A stretch of DNA of 64,000 bases from Cristatella mucedo (Eukaryota; Bryozoa; Phylactolaemata; Cristatellidae): NCBI GenBank assembly GCA_009760855.2, contig WPIO01000028.1, positions 3,985,501 through 4,049,500 of the forward strand, written 5' to 3'. Every line of letters starts with the position of its first letter. Position 1 is the first letter of the stretch. Positions 57,601 to 64,000 of the stretch are shown one piece after another. The notes under the pieces are model-generated. The model was not told where the DNA came from and did not search any database. It was given only the letters and a program-made list of their open reading frames with translations. Both the position numbers and the translations under genes were made by a program.

Positions 57601-60600
57601 AATGACATGCACAGTGTCAAGCTTAGACAAGCATGCAAAAGCGAAGAAGTAACATGCTTATGCCAGCATGCTTAAGCACACAAGAAGACACTCAAGGTTA
57701 CTGGTTGGTAGGACCACTGGTCAGTAACATGCACTGAATATGCAAACGTAAGCATGCAAAGCATACACGAATAAAAAAGAAAGCTCAGAGGGGTGGGCGG
57801 AACAGATGAGTCTTAAGCTAAGGGGTGGGCGCAAAGGGAAGGCTAAGCAGAACAGATGAGTCTTTAGCTAAGACTTGGATGTTCATTTATGCACCGAAGC
57901 CAGAAGCAAGTTCTAGACTTTGGTGCATACAAGCTGAAGGCCCGATCGCCAAAATGTTTTAATTTAGTGCAAGGGACTGCGAGATAACTAGATGATGAGC
58001 GAGCAGATGGTGCAGAGTATCCTAGTGAAGCACAGAGGTCAGATGTGTAGGCTGGTGCAAGCAAGTGAAGAAACCTGTAAGTCATAGGGAGGATCTTGAT
58101 CGAGTTGATGCTTCATAGGGAGACAGCAAAGCTCAGGCTGTTCAACATCAGAGCAATGCTACATTTGCCATAACTAGTACCCTTGTTTTATCGTCATTAG
58201 TTTGAGAAATGTTGATGCAACCTAAGCGTGAATGTCAGCAATACCTTCTGCAAGGAAATAAAAAATTCGACGTGCTGGAAGGCACCATTATGGCTCTTCG
58301 GCTGTTATCGAAGTGCACTGCCAGCGATGCCCAGGCGTGACGATAGGTGCTCGAGGGGGATTAGGTGATCAATTGCATCAAATGTTGCCAACAAATCCTG
58401 CAGAACTCGCTGAGATACTATCTAAGACAAGTGCTGCCCAACCTGCCCAAGGTTGGGTCAGCTCGGCCATGGGCAGGTTTGCTATATGCAGCCACTTCCA
58501 TACTGCCTGTCATTCCTGGTCTGAGGGTTAGTCCACCGAACCTGCATGGAATGCTGCCTGCCGACCGTTGCTATCCCAAGGAGTTGCTTGTACCCTAAAG
58601 CAAGCAGGTGCCACCTCAATGCTCGGAGCCAAAGACCCTGTGCCACCTTATAAGCCACAGCCGGCCCATGTTTCAATCGATCATGGCTCTTAATTCGGGC
58701 TGTCATTGACAATGGTGTGCATGGCGATAGTGGATACCACGGTACCACCTGACGGGAAGCACCAATGCTCTGGTAGTGGTACCCGAAAGGTCAAAAAGTG
58801 CATGCAGCTCGGTCTCTTCCGATCTCCGGAGAAGATCTCTGGTACCAGTCGGCAGTGGTCAGGCCATTCGTGGTCACCACCCTGAGCAGCTAGTTGTTGG
58901 ACAATGAAGCTTGCCCATCAGATCTAAGCATTAAGCCCATAACAACAGCAATCTTAAGGTTCTGCAGGAAAGGGCTGCTGGCAGCACACGTACCAGTGAC
59001 AATTTAGGAAAACTGCCGGGCAGGCCGGCACCGTGGCATGGCCTACAAGATATTCCAGATTCATTTTATAATAAATTCTGATGACTGCATCCCTATGAAA
59101 TCGGATCCTGAACGTGCACCCCGAATGCAATAGCAGCCTTTGCAGCTGTTTAAAAAAAACGAGGCAGATACCTACTGGAAAAACACCTTAATCTGCATGC
59201 CAAAAGTCTGACAAGCCCAGGACAAACTTCTAGAGCTCAGAGAGCTAGAGAGCTAGAGGTATTTTAGAGCTCTTCTTCGAGCTGCACCATAAGTCTGCTA
59301 GTACAGCCAACCTAATAATAAGCCATCAGCCGGACTTTCGAGAGAGTGAGAGGTTCAAGGTTCACAGGCATTGCCCATTTAGCCCCATTGTGGAAACGTG
59401 CTAGAGAAACCACAAACAATCTGGCTGGATGTCAATATATCCCTTTGCAGCAAATGTAAAGCACCTAGGAAGAGATTGAGTTCCCTGAGGGCGCTTTATC
59501 AAGTGCACTATTATTATTATTATTATATTTAGGCGATTTGCTACGGTTGGTACTCATAGGTCGGCACGGTTTAGCAGCTTTCAGGGATGATTTAAAAAGG
59601 AAGTTTTCTAGCAACACCTAAACCGGATCATTATAGAAGCCTCTGACACCCGCCCAAAGAAACCGGCTCAACTAGAGACTGGAGTAGGACTGTACCAAAT
59701 GCCTTTACATCATCCTTCTAGGATTGACAAGTCTCTTAAAGAGACCGACCGTAGAGTGGCATGCCGAAGTCACAGCACCCGACAAGGCTCAACAGCCACC
59801 CTCTAAGCCTGGTAGCATCCTCCCTGGAAGTGTGCAGCTACCCGGATAAGGCCACCGAGCTTCCTAATATGTGGCTAAAGGGGCTGTTTTCGGCAATGGG
59901 AAACGCCTTGGACAGTATAGCAATCCAGCCCTAAACCTTTAGCCAGAACCACGGGGATGGGCCTCTACCCCCTTCATTACGATCCTGGATGTCACAGAGT
60001 TAATTTGGCTACCGGTTCAACCACATCTGCCAAGCAGCCGCCACATTAAAAAAATCGGTACTCTAAAACTAAAAAAGTTTTTATTAAAATAGTTTTTCCC
60101 CAATGATATTACGTTGTACCAAAGTATAATTTCTAGCTGGTGCTACCACAAGCAAGCAGATCTTTCAGCTCCGCATTCCCACAGCAACTACTCAGCTATG
60201 TGCATCTACGATAGTACAAATAGCACGATTCAGCTAGCCAGAACTGCAGGGTAATAATAATAATAATACATGTTTATAGCAGGTAGCCCTACTAGAGGAT
60301 TAGGGATGTTGAAGAGGCAGGTCCTCCTGTGAAAAGGCTTCATGTATGTGAGGCCCAAATATATCAAAGTGGCTAAGGAATGGGTTTTGGTTCCTGATGT
60401 ACAGATTTAGAATACCACGGGTATCTTGGCAATACAATCATATAGTAGAATGACACTAAATAACTAGATCAAATATTCGTTCAACAATGATAATAATAAT
60501 ACATTTGATATAGCATCCTCAGAGAACTCGATCTCTTTCTAAGCACTTTATATTTGATGCCCATAGGCCACAGGAAGATACGTTGCATTGTCACGGTGAG

Positions 60601-61797
60601 CTAGCCAGACAGGTTTATATGGAAGTCCTTGCTCCCTGCTGCGTAACTTGCATCAACAAATGTAGAAACTCCTGATATTTGAGAACTACAAAGGTAATTT
60701 CTAATAAAGAATTGCCTGACCTGGCTTCGAAGAGGAAGGCTAATAGAGGTTAAAGTCGACTTAAAGTGCTTCGATCTGGCATTCTTCACAACACAATACA
60801 TGGCCCTCAGTAGACTTATTATCTTTCTCAGCTCCAAGCATGCCCCTGAATAGGCATGTCAGGTGGTCAAGCCGCACGACATGCCCCTTGCCTTCCGATG
60901 AGTGCCGAAAAGGTCGTATATGCTTACGAAGGTCACCTCATGAAAATTAAGCTAAGTTTACGAAAAGAAGCAGCCGGCGAAACATTTACGTCAATGGAAA
61001 GATCCGTGTGCACTTCGCTCATTCGCCCTTACCAGGACTGAGTGGGCGGTGAGAGACATTACAAGGGCCATCAGTTTCACTTAGCTTAGGGGGGACAAGG
61101 AAGCCTGCAATGAATGGGGTATCCAAGAGACGCCCCCCCCCCCGCAGCTTCGGCGGTCACCCATCGAACATGCGGCAGCTAGGTCTGTGCATTTGAGCGT
61201 GTGAAAACGCATGACAGAACTCGCGGAACCTGGACAAAGAATCTCGTCACGAGCTCAAAAACAGCGCACTTTCCAAAACGAACTTGCACGGACACGAACA
61301 AAATGTAGAACAACGCTGCTACCACTACGTCGGGCAAAGGCGTACGATTTACCTTATTAGGGTTAACAACGACTTCCAAACTATCGACGAGATTGAGAGA
61401 CGTCGAATCGTAAGCAGCATGAATCCTGCAAGAATAAAGGACGGACGGAGCCTATGCTCGAAAGAGACAGGGCTGCCGCGGAGCGGACTTTTTAATGACG
61501 CGCCACAGTGCACTTAAAGAGTCCTGCTTCGTCTGCTTACCTGTTCTGGTGCAGCGCTTCTAGTATAGAGACAGAGAAGCTATCGGTGCCAAAATACAGC
61601 ACTCTCCACGGAGGCTTTAGCCTTGCACGGGGACTAGACACGCTAGTGCAACCGCGCAGTTGAAGCCTACAGCCTAAACTTGAGGAGGGCGACAACCTGC
61701 GACCGGCTTCTCCCGGTAACTTCGAGATAGAAGTCGACCGCAGAAGCCGTGCACAGCCATGTAAAGACGCAGGCCGTGATTGAAAAGTAGCAGCCAT
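42741..61797 (-). CDS. MTFMT: Mitochondrial methionyl-tRNA formyltransferase, complete nine-exon gene
   Basis: Minus-strand exons in order are 61797-61541, 61425-61353, 55500-55358, 53407-53285, 51502-51400, 51144-51069, 49938-49841, 47350-47156 and 42983-42741. All introns are GT-AG. The phases close to 1311 nt, 436 residues (human 389). The enzyme formylates Met-tRNA(Met) for mitochondrial initiation. Residues 1-25, [20 protein letters not shown] plus RS-rich sequence, look like a mitochondrial presequence. The catalytic core has [34 protein letters not shown], then [18 protein letters not shown] with Asn162 and His164, and FDVGPILLQ with Asp201. These correspond to the Asn-x-His and Asp of bacterial Fmt. 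The C-terminal tRNA-binding domain includes [19 protein letters not shown] and [20 protein letters not shown]. No key residue is missing. Confidence 0.95.
43251..43351. repeat. Near-perfect 100-bp fold-back (palindromic MITE-like or hairpin) in MTFMT intron 8
   Basis: The left arm AACATAATAGGCTGTTGTTG...CCATATGAG (43251-43292) is the reverse complement of the right arm CTCATATGG...CAACAAAAGCCTATTATGTT (43305-43351). A 12-base loop separates them, and the arms differ only by the G-run length and one or two bases. Confidence 0.9.
43500..44345 (+). pseudogene. LINE reverse-transcriptase remnant, very degenerate
   Basis: Scattered traces only, such as a [10 protein letters not shown]-like stretch near 43715 and ..[14 protein letters not shown].. 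near 43980. Lies in MTFMT intron 8. Confidence 0.6.
44458..44630 (-). mobile_element. tRNA-derived SINE (SINE-1), minus orientation, well preserved
   Basis: GCTGATTTAACAGCCTCTTT, GGCTATCACCACCGCTTGCA, AGGATCGCCCACAGCAGGAT, CGACCTCGGGACCGAGGTCG and GCCATCATGGCTCACC give a complete reversed element. The head retains a stable stem (CGACCTCGGGACCGAGGTCG). Confidence 0.82.
44690..47055 (+). pseudogene. L2/CR1-type LINE, long but broken copy in MTFMT intron 8
   Basis: Includes upstream [16 protein letters not shown]-type sequence (about 45065). The reverse-transcriptase core is at 45560-46300 ([35 protein letters not shown]), with a [10 protein letters not shown] catalytic block altered near 45905. 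C-terminal pieces follow, then (ATT)n at 47041-47055. Interrupted by a family B insertion at 46543-46801. Confidence 0.88.
46543..46801 (+). mobile_element. LINE-like family B 3' end inserted in the LINE, with 11-bp target duplication
   Basis: AACTACTCTCC occurs at 46532-46542 and 46802-46812, exactly flanking sequence that breaks the LINE frame. The insert has TACGTGAGACGAAGTCTGTT, GAAAGCCGCTTAGGCTGTGA and ACACCCACATGGTCTTTATG and ends near an A/T-rich CATTAAATTATAG. Confidence 0.88.
47156..47350 (-). CDS. MTFMT: MTFMT exon 8 (residues 292-356)
   Basis: The acceptor is TTTCCTTTTCAAAG|TAC. It encodes [20 protein letters not shown] to [20 protein letters not shown], matching the human '[21 protein letters not shown]' region. 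The donor is TGTCAG|GTAAAA, phase 0. Confidence 0.93.
47810..47965 (-). mobile_element. LINE 3' tail, minus strand, in MTFMT intron 7
   Basis: ATAATAATGCATTTTATAAA, GCGCCCTCAGATAACTCAAT and GCGCTTTACATTTGCTGCAA, then GGTTAGGGGTGACATGCACA. Confidence 0.85.
47966..49300. other. MTFMT intron 7; (CT)n microsatellite at 48530-48610
   Basis: No gene recognised. The Arg/Glu frame that runs into [17 protein letters not shown] near 48450 is on the MTFMT strand, but matches nothing I know and is not needed by the exon phases. Confidence 0.55.
49310..49460 (-). mobile_element. tRNA-SINE-like element, diverged
   Basis: AGCTAATTTATCACGTTCAT, GCTATCACTGCAGCTTGCAG, AATAAAGAATTACCGGCTTC and GTAAGCGCCTTACCACTGGG are in the order of the minus SINE-1 copies. 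Confidence 0.6.
49841..49938 (-). CDS. MTFMT: MTFMT exon 7 (residues 259-291)
   Basis: The acceptor is TTTTTATTTGCAG|CTC. It encodes [20 protein letters not shown] then [13 protein letters not shown], matching human 'YAPKI...IFRLYRAIGN'. The donor is GAGCTG|GTGAGT, phase 0. Confidence 0.92.
50655..50785 (-). mobile_element. tRNA-SINE-like element, diverged
   Basis: GGTTAGCTGATTAAACAGCC, GGACTCGAACCTACGAACTC and AGCAAGCACCTTACTACGCC: reversed tRNA-like head and SINE-1 tail, with the body shortened. Confidence 0.6.
51069..51144 (-). CDS. MTFMT: MTFMT exon 6 (residues 234-259)
   Basis: The acceptor is GACATTGCAG|CTG. It encodes [20 protein letters not shown] then SGVTY, matching human 'LISVLKNLPE...MEGATYA'. 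The donor is ACGTACG|GTATGT; G joins CT to make Ala259. Confidence 0.93.
51400..51502 (-). CDS. MTFMT: MTFMT exon 5 (residues 199-233)
   Basis: The acceptor is CAATTTGCAG|TTT. It encodes [20 protein letters not shown] then [14 protein letters not shown]. Asp201 corresponds to the conserved catalytic Asp of Fmt. The donor is CAACTG|GTGAGT, phase 0. Confidence 0.94.
51553..51600. repeat. (GT)n microsatellite in MTFMT intron 4
   Basis: Short GT tract. Confidence 0.9.
52150..52530 (-). mobile_element. Two adjacent tRNA-SINE (SINE-1) copies, minus orientation, in MTFMT intron 4
   Basis: AGCTGATTTAACAGCCTCTT with AAGGATCGCCCACTGGAGGA and TCGAACCCAGGACATCGGTC form the first copy, 52150 to about 52365. 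GGCTGATTCAACAGCTTCCT at 52389 starts a second copy, interrupted by a short (CT)n. Confidence 0.7.
53285..53407 (-). CDS. MTFMT: MTFMT exon 4 (residues 158-199), formyl-folate/catalytic block
   Basis: The acceptor is GTATTTGTAG|TGG. It encodes [20 protein letters not shown] then [20 protein letters not shown]. Asn162 and His164 form the family's Asn-x-His. The donor is AAAGCA|GTAAGC; CA joins T to make His199. Confidence 0.96.
53408..54890. other. MTFMT intron 3, nothing recognised apart from a (CA)n scrap at 53680-53720
   Basis: No repeat family member or open frame with a match. Confidence 0.45.
54850..55200 (+). repeat. Unclassified dispersed repeat, copy 2
   Basis: CATAAAGTCAC-like ATAAAAGTCACAAGAATGCA, CCTCAACAAGCTTCACGCAT and TCGATCTACCAAGGTTCGAC match 17640-17740. 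GTTCGCATAACCATTTTTTC matches the part of copy 1 that lies beyond its LINE insertion. Confidence 0.78.
55358..55500 (-). CDS. MTFMT: MTFMT exon 3 (residues 111-158)
   Basis: Encodes [20 protein letters not shown] then [20 protein letters not shown], matching human 'LPVKQYA...YDVGVVASFGRLL'. The chosen acceptor is ATCGTTGCAG|TGC. Another at 55524, TTAAACAG|ACC, keeps the frame and would add TLSGQSLQ. The donor is CCATA|GTAAGTAG. Confidence 0.9.
55670..56110. other. MTFMT intron 2, GC-rich low-complexity stretch
   Basis: Short CA/GC repeats and Arg/Ser-rich frames on +, with no family match. Confidence 0.4.
56163..56325 (-). mobile_element. tRNA-SINE with LINE-like tail (SINE-2), copy 3
   Basis: ATACAATTCATTTGTACAGC, CAATCTCTATTAAGGCGCTT, ACATATGCCACAGGGCTCGA and a reversed tRNA-like head with TCAAACCACTGGGCCAAACC. 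Confidence 0.68.
56690..57500 (-). pseudogene. LINE 3' fragment, minus strand, in MTFMT intron 2
   Basis: Minus-strand [20 protein letters not shown] and [16 protein letters not shown] coding pieces, and the tail TTAATCTCTTTCCAGGCATT at its left edge. Confidence 0.85.
57515..58380 (-). pseudogene. LINE fragment, minus strand, diverged
   Basis: AACTAAATTTCTATCCAGTC-type tail and faint coding ([19 protein letters not shown]). There is an internal partial duplication around GGGGTGGGCG (57790-57850). Confidence 0.65.
58381..59440. other. MTFMT intron 2, nothing recognised
   Basis: No conserved coding or known repeat identified. Confidence 0.4.
59440..59525 (+). mobile_element. LINE 3' tail only
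   Basis: GCAGCAAATGTAAAGCACCT and GAGGGCGCTTTATCAAGTGC into (ATT)n. Confidence 0.88.
60485..60600 (-). mobile_element. LINE 3' tail only, minus strand
   Basis: TAATAATAATACATTTGATA, GCATCCTCAGAGAACTCGAT and TAAGCACTTTATATTTGATG. Confidence 0.75.
61353..61425 (-). CDS. MTFMT: MTFMT exon 2 (residues 86-110)
   Basis: The acceptor is TTATTCTTGCAG|GAT. It encodes [20 protein letters not shown] then NPNK, matching human 'LIDKLEVVTMPSPSPK'. The donor is AATAAG|GTAAAT, phase 0. Confidence 0.93.
61541..61797 (-). CDS. MTFMT: MTFMT exon 1 (residues 1-86) with mitochondrial presequence
   Basis: The ATG at 61797 (context GTCATGG) opens [20 protein letters not shown], rich in Arg/Ser and free of acids. 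[20 protein letters not shown] follows, the N-terminal Rossmann strand of Fmt. The frame is open further upstream, but only a GTG at 61854 could start it. The donor is CAGAACAG|GTAAGC. Confidence 0.93.
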
Positions 61798-61937
61798 GAC
61801 TAGCAGGAAAAGGATTTTGCTAGCACCTCGTGCAAATCCATATCGCGTGGTCACTGCGCCGCTCCCCGGGACCGGCGTCGCAGAGAAACCACTCGAGGAG
61901 GTAGACAGTGGACCCGCTGTAACATAGTGGATCTGAG

Positions 61938-61945
61938 TGACGTAA
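61938..61945. promoter_or_regulatory. CRE/ATF-like site upstream of MTFMT
   Basis: TGACGTAA, one base off the CRE palindrome, about 140 bases upstream of the MTFMT ATG. Position is suggestive only. Confidence 0.25.
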
Positions 61946-62299
61946 AAGCTGCGTGTACGTTGGGCCTACCATGTGGACGCAACTCCCGCCTACATACGAA
62001 CTTCAAACTTTTACACAATTCGCCGTCCTATACGGAATTCGTTCGTCTAGTGAATTCTTCTACTCGTATTTATACTTAATAATCTGTTACGTATTTACGC
62101 AAGAAGTGCCCGTAGGCTGGTGGAGGGAAATGTCCTCCCCGGGAAAGCAGCCCGATAAACACGAGTAAGCTCGCTTTCAGCCCCCACCCCCTGAAGGCCG
62201 GTAGCCCGCAGTAGAGACACATTATCATCTTGGGGGCCAAGTCTCGCAAAATTGTCACATGGGCAGGGTTAGACCCGCAATTAATGAAAAATTATAGCG

Positions 62300-62545
62300 T
62301 TCAATCATTGTGTTCATTCAACACGAGCTTGTCGGTTGCTAATCGAGTGGAAATAGGACCATATGTACATCTTGACCCTGTGCATGACGTATCTAACAAT
62401 GCTATTCTTGATTACATTGTGAACATTACCTGTCAATCGTTTGGACGTGCTTTCTTGACAGTATCTTTAAAATGCCTCTACAACGGATTCAGCTCTCTGA
62501 TGGCGCTATACAATTGCATTATTCTTATTATTATTTCGTCCATTG
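62300..62545 (+). mobile_element. LINE-like 3' end, plus strand
   Basis: CTCTGATGGCGCTATACAAT and TGCATTATTCTTATTATTAT. Upstream part diverged. The tail variant GCGCTATACAA is like the SINE-2 tails. Confidence 0.55.
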
Positions 62546-62804
62546 GTGTCGATCGGGAGGGGGCGTATGAATAGGGGCGGTCCAGGTAGTGAACGGTTCG
62601 TTTGAAACCTGGTTTGAAACCTGCCGTTTTAAACCAACCAAAGAGTCAGCCTCGGTTTTATTGGTTTTAAGCACCCATCGCAGTGAGCCGTTGCCGCACA
62701 CCGGACGTCCCCATTATTCACTCTCCGTGGTGTAGCAAGACAACCACAAAGGTGGGCGCCCTACCAGTGATGTATCTGTCCATTTTTCCGAGAAGTCTGA
62801 GTCA

Positions 62805-64000
62805 GATGGATTGAAGCTGTCTCAGCGTCGATGCCTATATTGTTCGTGCACTTGTGCGGATTCGTGTCAAAAGATGAAGCAACATCTACTCAGTTGGAAA
62901 AAGAAGTCTGCAGCTTCAGGGATCGGAGGAACGCCGCAAGGATATTCCAAGCCACCCTCCAAACCCCTCGATATGATCAAACTTGATGGTTTTTCGCCGA
63001 AATGTCCCTGACCGAATTCTGTCATCACTACACCACCTGTCTGCTCGTCGAGTAGCGCATCCAAAGCCAGTTGGTACGACAGCATTAATGATGAGGAACA
63101 AAAGAAAGCAAACGGTCTACTTGCGAAAACAATGCGCGCCGCCGCAATGCTGCGACGTTCTCATTCTTCCCTCAGTCACCATGGGCAGAGTTCTTTCAGT
63201 TCCTGCATTCCTCGTTCCAGTTTCCGTCTGCTGTCGAGATCGGTAGTGAACTGCTTGATGCAGATTACCAGGCGATCGTGGCAGCTGGCATCAATGTCAT
63301 TCGAACCTTCGACGTCGTTTGCATTGCCATTGACGGTGTCACCACCCTGTCTGGCAAACAGCCCGTCAATGCAATGACCTGTGATCCGCACGGAATCTTT
63401 CTGGAGCAGTTCACCGCGGATATTCAAAACGAGTCGGCCGAAAATTTGCTTGGTAAGATCAGGAACCTAAAGACCATTTGAACGTTGCGTTATTCCCGCT
63501 GACGGAGAATGAGAGCCCGGCACGTCAAATCAATGACAAAATGTGGACTCTTTGCACGGAGAGCCCAAATGTCATGAAGAGCTTTCGAAAAAGATCGGTT
63601 GACTGCGGCATCGTTATGTTCGCGTTTGGTTGCTCAGCTCGTATTTGTTGTGCGAGCCTGCTGCTTCTGCCATTGTAATTAGTGCGGCAGTATCGGCCCC
63701 TAATGTATGCCCCACCTGCAGCAGGTGGTTTGGGCAATTAACTCGGTGCAGCGTCGGCCTTTAATGTAAGGATGAGGCCCGCCCAGATGCACTCCCCCAT
63801 CTGCGGTGAGTCAGCCAGCTCATATATATACCCGTTAAAGGATTACAGATTGAGTCTCGTTTATCGCTCACGTCCGTGCTGTGTTTCCGGAAGACTCCAC
63901 AAGAACAGCTGCCGTTAGAGCCACTGTTCTACAACACATTTCATAATTTCACGGCGGATCTGCTGAAAGCTGAACAACCAAAGTCTCTTATCGGGCAATT
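62805..64000 (+). pseudogene. hAT transposase remnant, interrupted by an LTR-like insertion, runs off the window
   Basis: Pieces in order: a BED-zinc-finger-like CLYCSCTCADSCQKMKQHLL (62830-62890); a DUF659/hAT-like CIAIDGVTTLSGKQPVNAMT and ..FLEQFTADIQNESAENLL (63310-63460), where the Asp of IAIDG fits a catalytic position; MWTLCTESPNVMKSFRKRSV and FGCSARI up to 63645. After the insertion at 63646-63936, HNFTADLLKAEQPKSLIGQ resumes (63940-64000), as expected for 'GCSAH..N....DLLK' of hAT proteins. Frameshifts near 63010 and 63480 also break it. Confidence 0.8.
63646..63936 (+). mobile_element. Solo-LTR-like element, family 1, copy D, inside a hAT gene
   Basis: Begins TGTTGTGCGAGCCTGCTGCT and ends CCACTGTTCTACAACA, giving TGTTG...CAACA ends. 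It has CATATATATACCC (TATA) near 63821 and the shared GTTTATCGCTCACGTCC block. No exact target duplication was seen; flanks are GTATT and CATTT. Confidence 0.7.

Overview
This is nuclear DNA from an animal, most likely a non-vertebrate metazoan. Split genes with GT-AG introns, long simple-sequence tracts, (ATT)n-tailed L2/CR1-type LINE copies, tRNA-derived SINEs, hAT and Tc1/mariner fragments and solo-LTR-like elements all point that way. I cannot name the species.

Three protein-coding loci can be supported. (1) Bases 1-1305 (+) are the 3' part of an AF10/AF17 (MLLT10/MLLT6)-like gene with the octapeptide-leucine-zipper region. Its frame continues about 112 codons past an in-frame TAG. (2) A complete CERS1-type ceramide synthase lies on + in six exons from 14719 to 36398. 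The phases fit and give a 379-residue product with the His-His and Asp-x-x-Asp residues of the TLC/Lag1 domain. (3) A complete mitochondrial methionyl-tRNA formyltransferase (MTFMT) lies on - in nine exons from 61797 down to 42741. The phases again fit, giving 436 residues with the Asn/His/Asp catalytic set. Genes 2 and 3 converge on about 6.3 kb of repeat-rich intergenic DNA. I see no functional link between the three; they look like ordinary housekeeping and chromatin genes.

The rest is mostly mobile DNA in different stages of decay. There are many LINE pieces, including two head-to-head inverted pairs; a second LINE-like family B, one copy of which sits inside another LINE with an 11-bp target duplication; and two tRNA-SINE families, one carrying a LINE-like tail. 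A solo-LTR-like family (TGTTG...CAACA) has four copies, one inside a hAT transposase reading frame. There are also a second LTR candidate, three Tc1/mariner remnants, two hAT transposase remnants, and a 187-bp element strongly resembling the SPIN family of horizontally transferred hAT transposons. Smaller structures are an intronic 100-bp fold-back, an unclassified dispersed repeat, short tandem duplications, perfect short palindromes and a GC-rich block near 39-40 kb.

No CRISPR array, bacterial operon or intact RNA gene was found. The exon models were worked out by reading splice sites and matching family motifs by eye. No database search was run.
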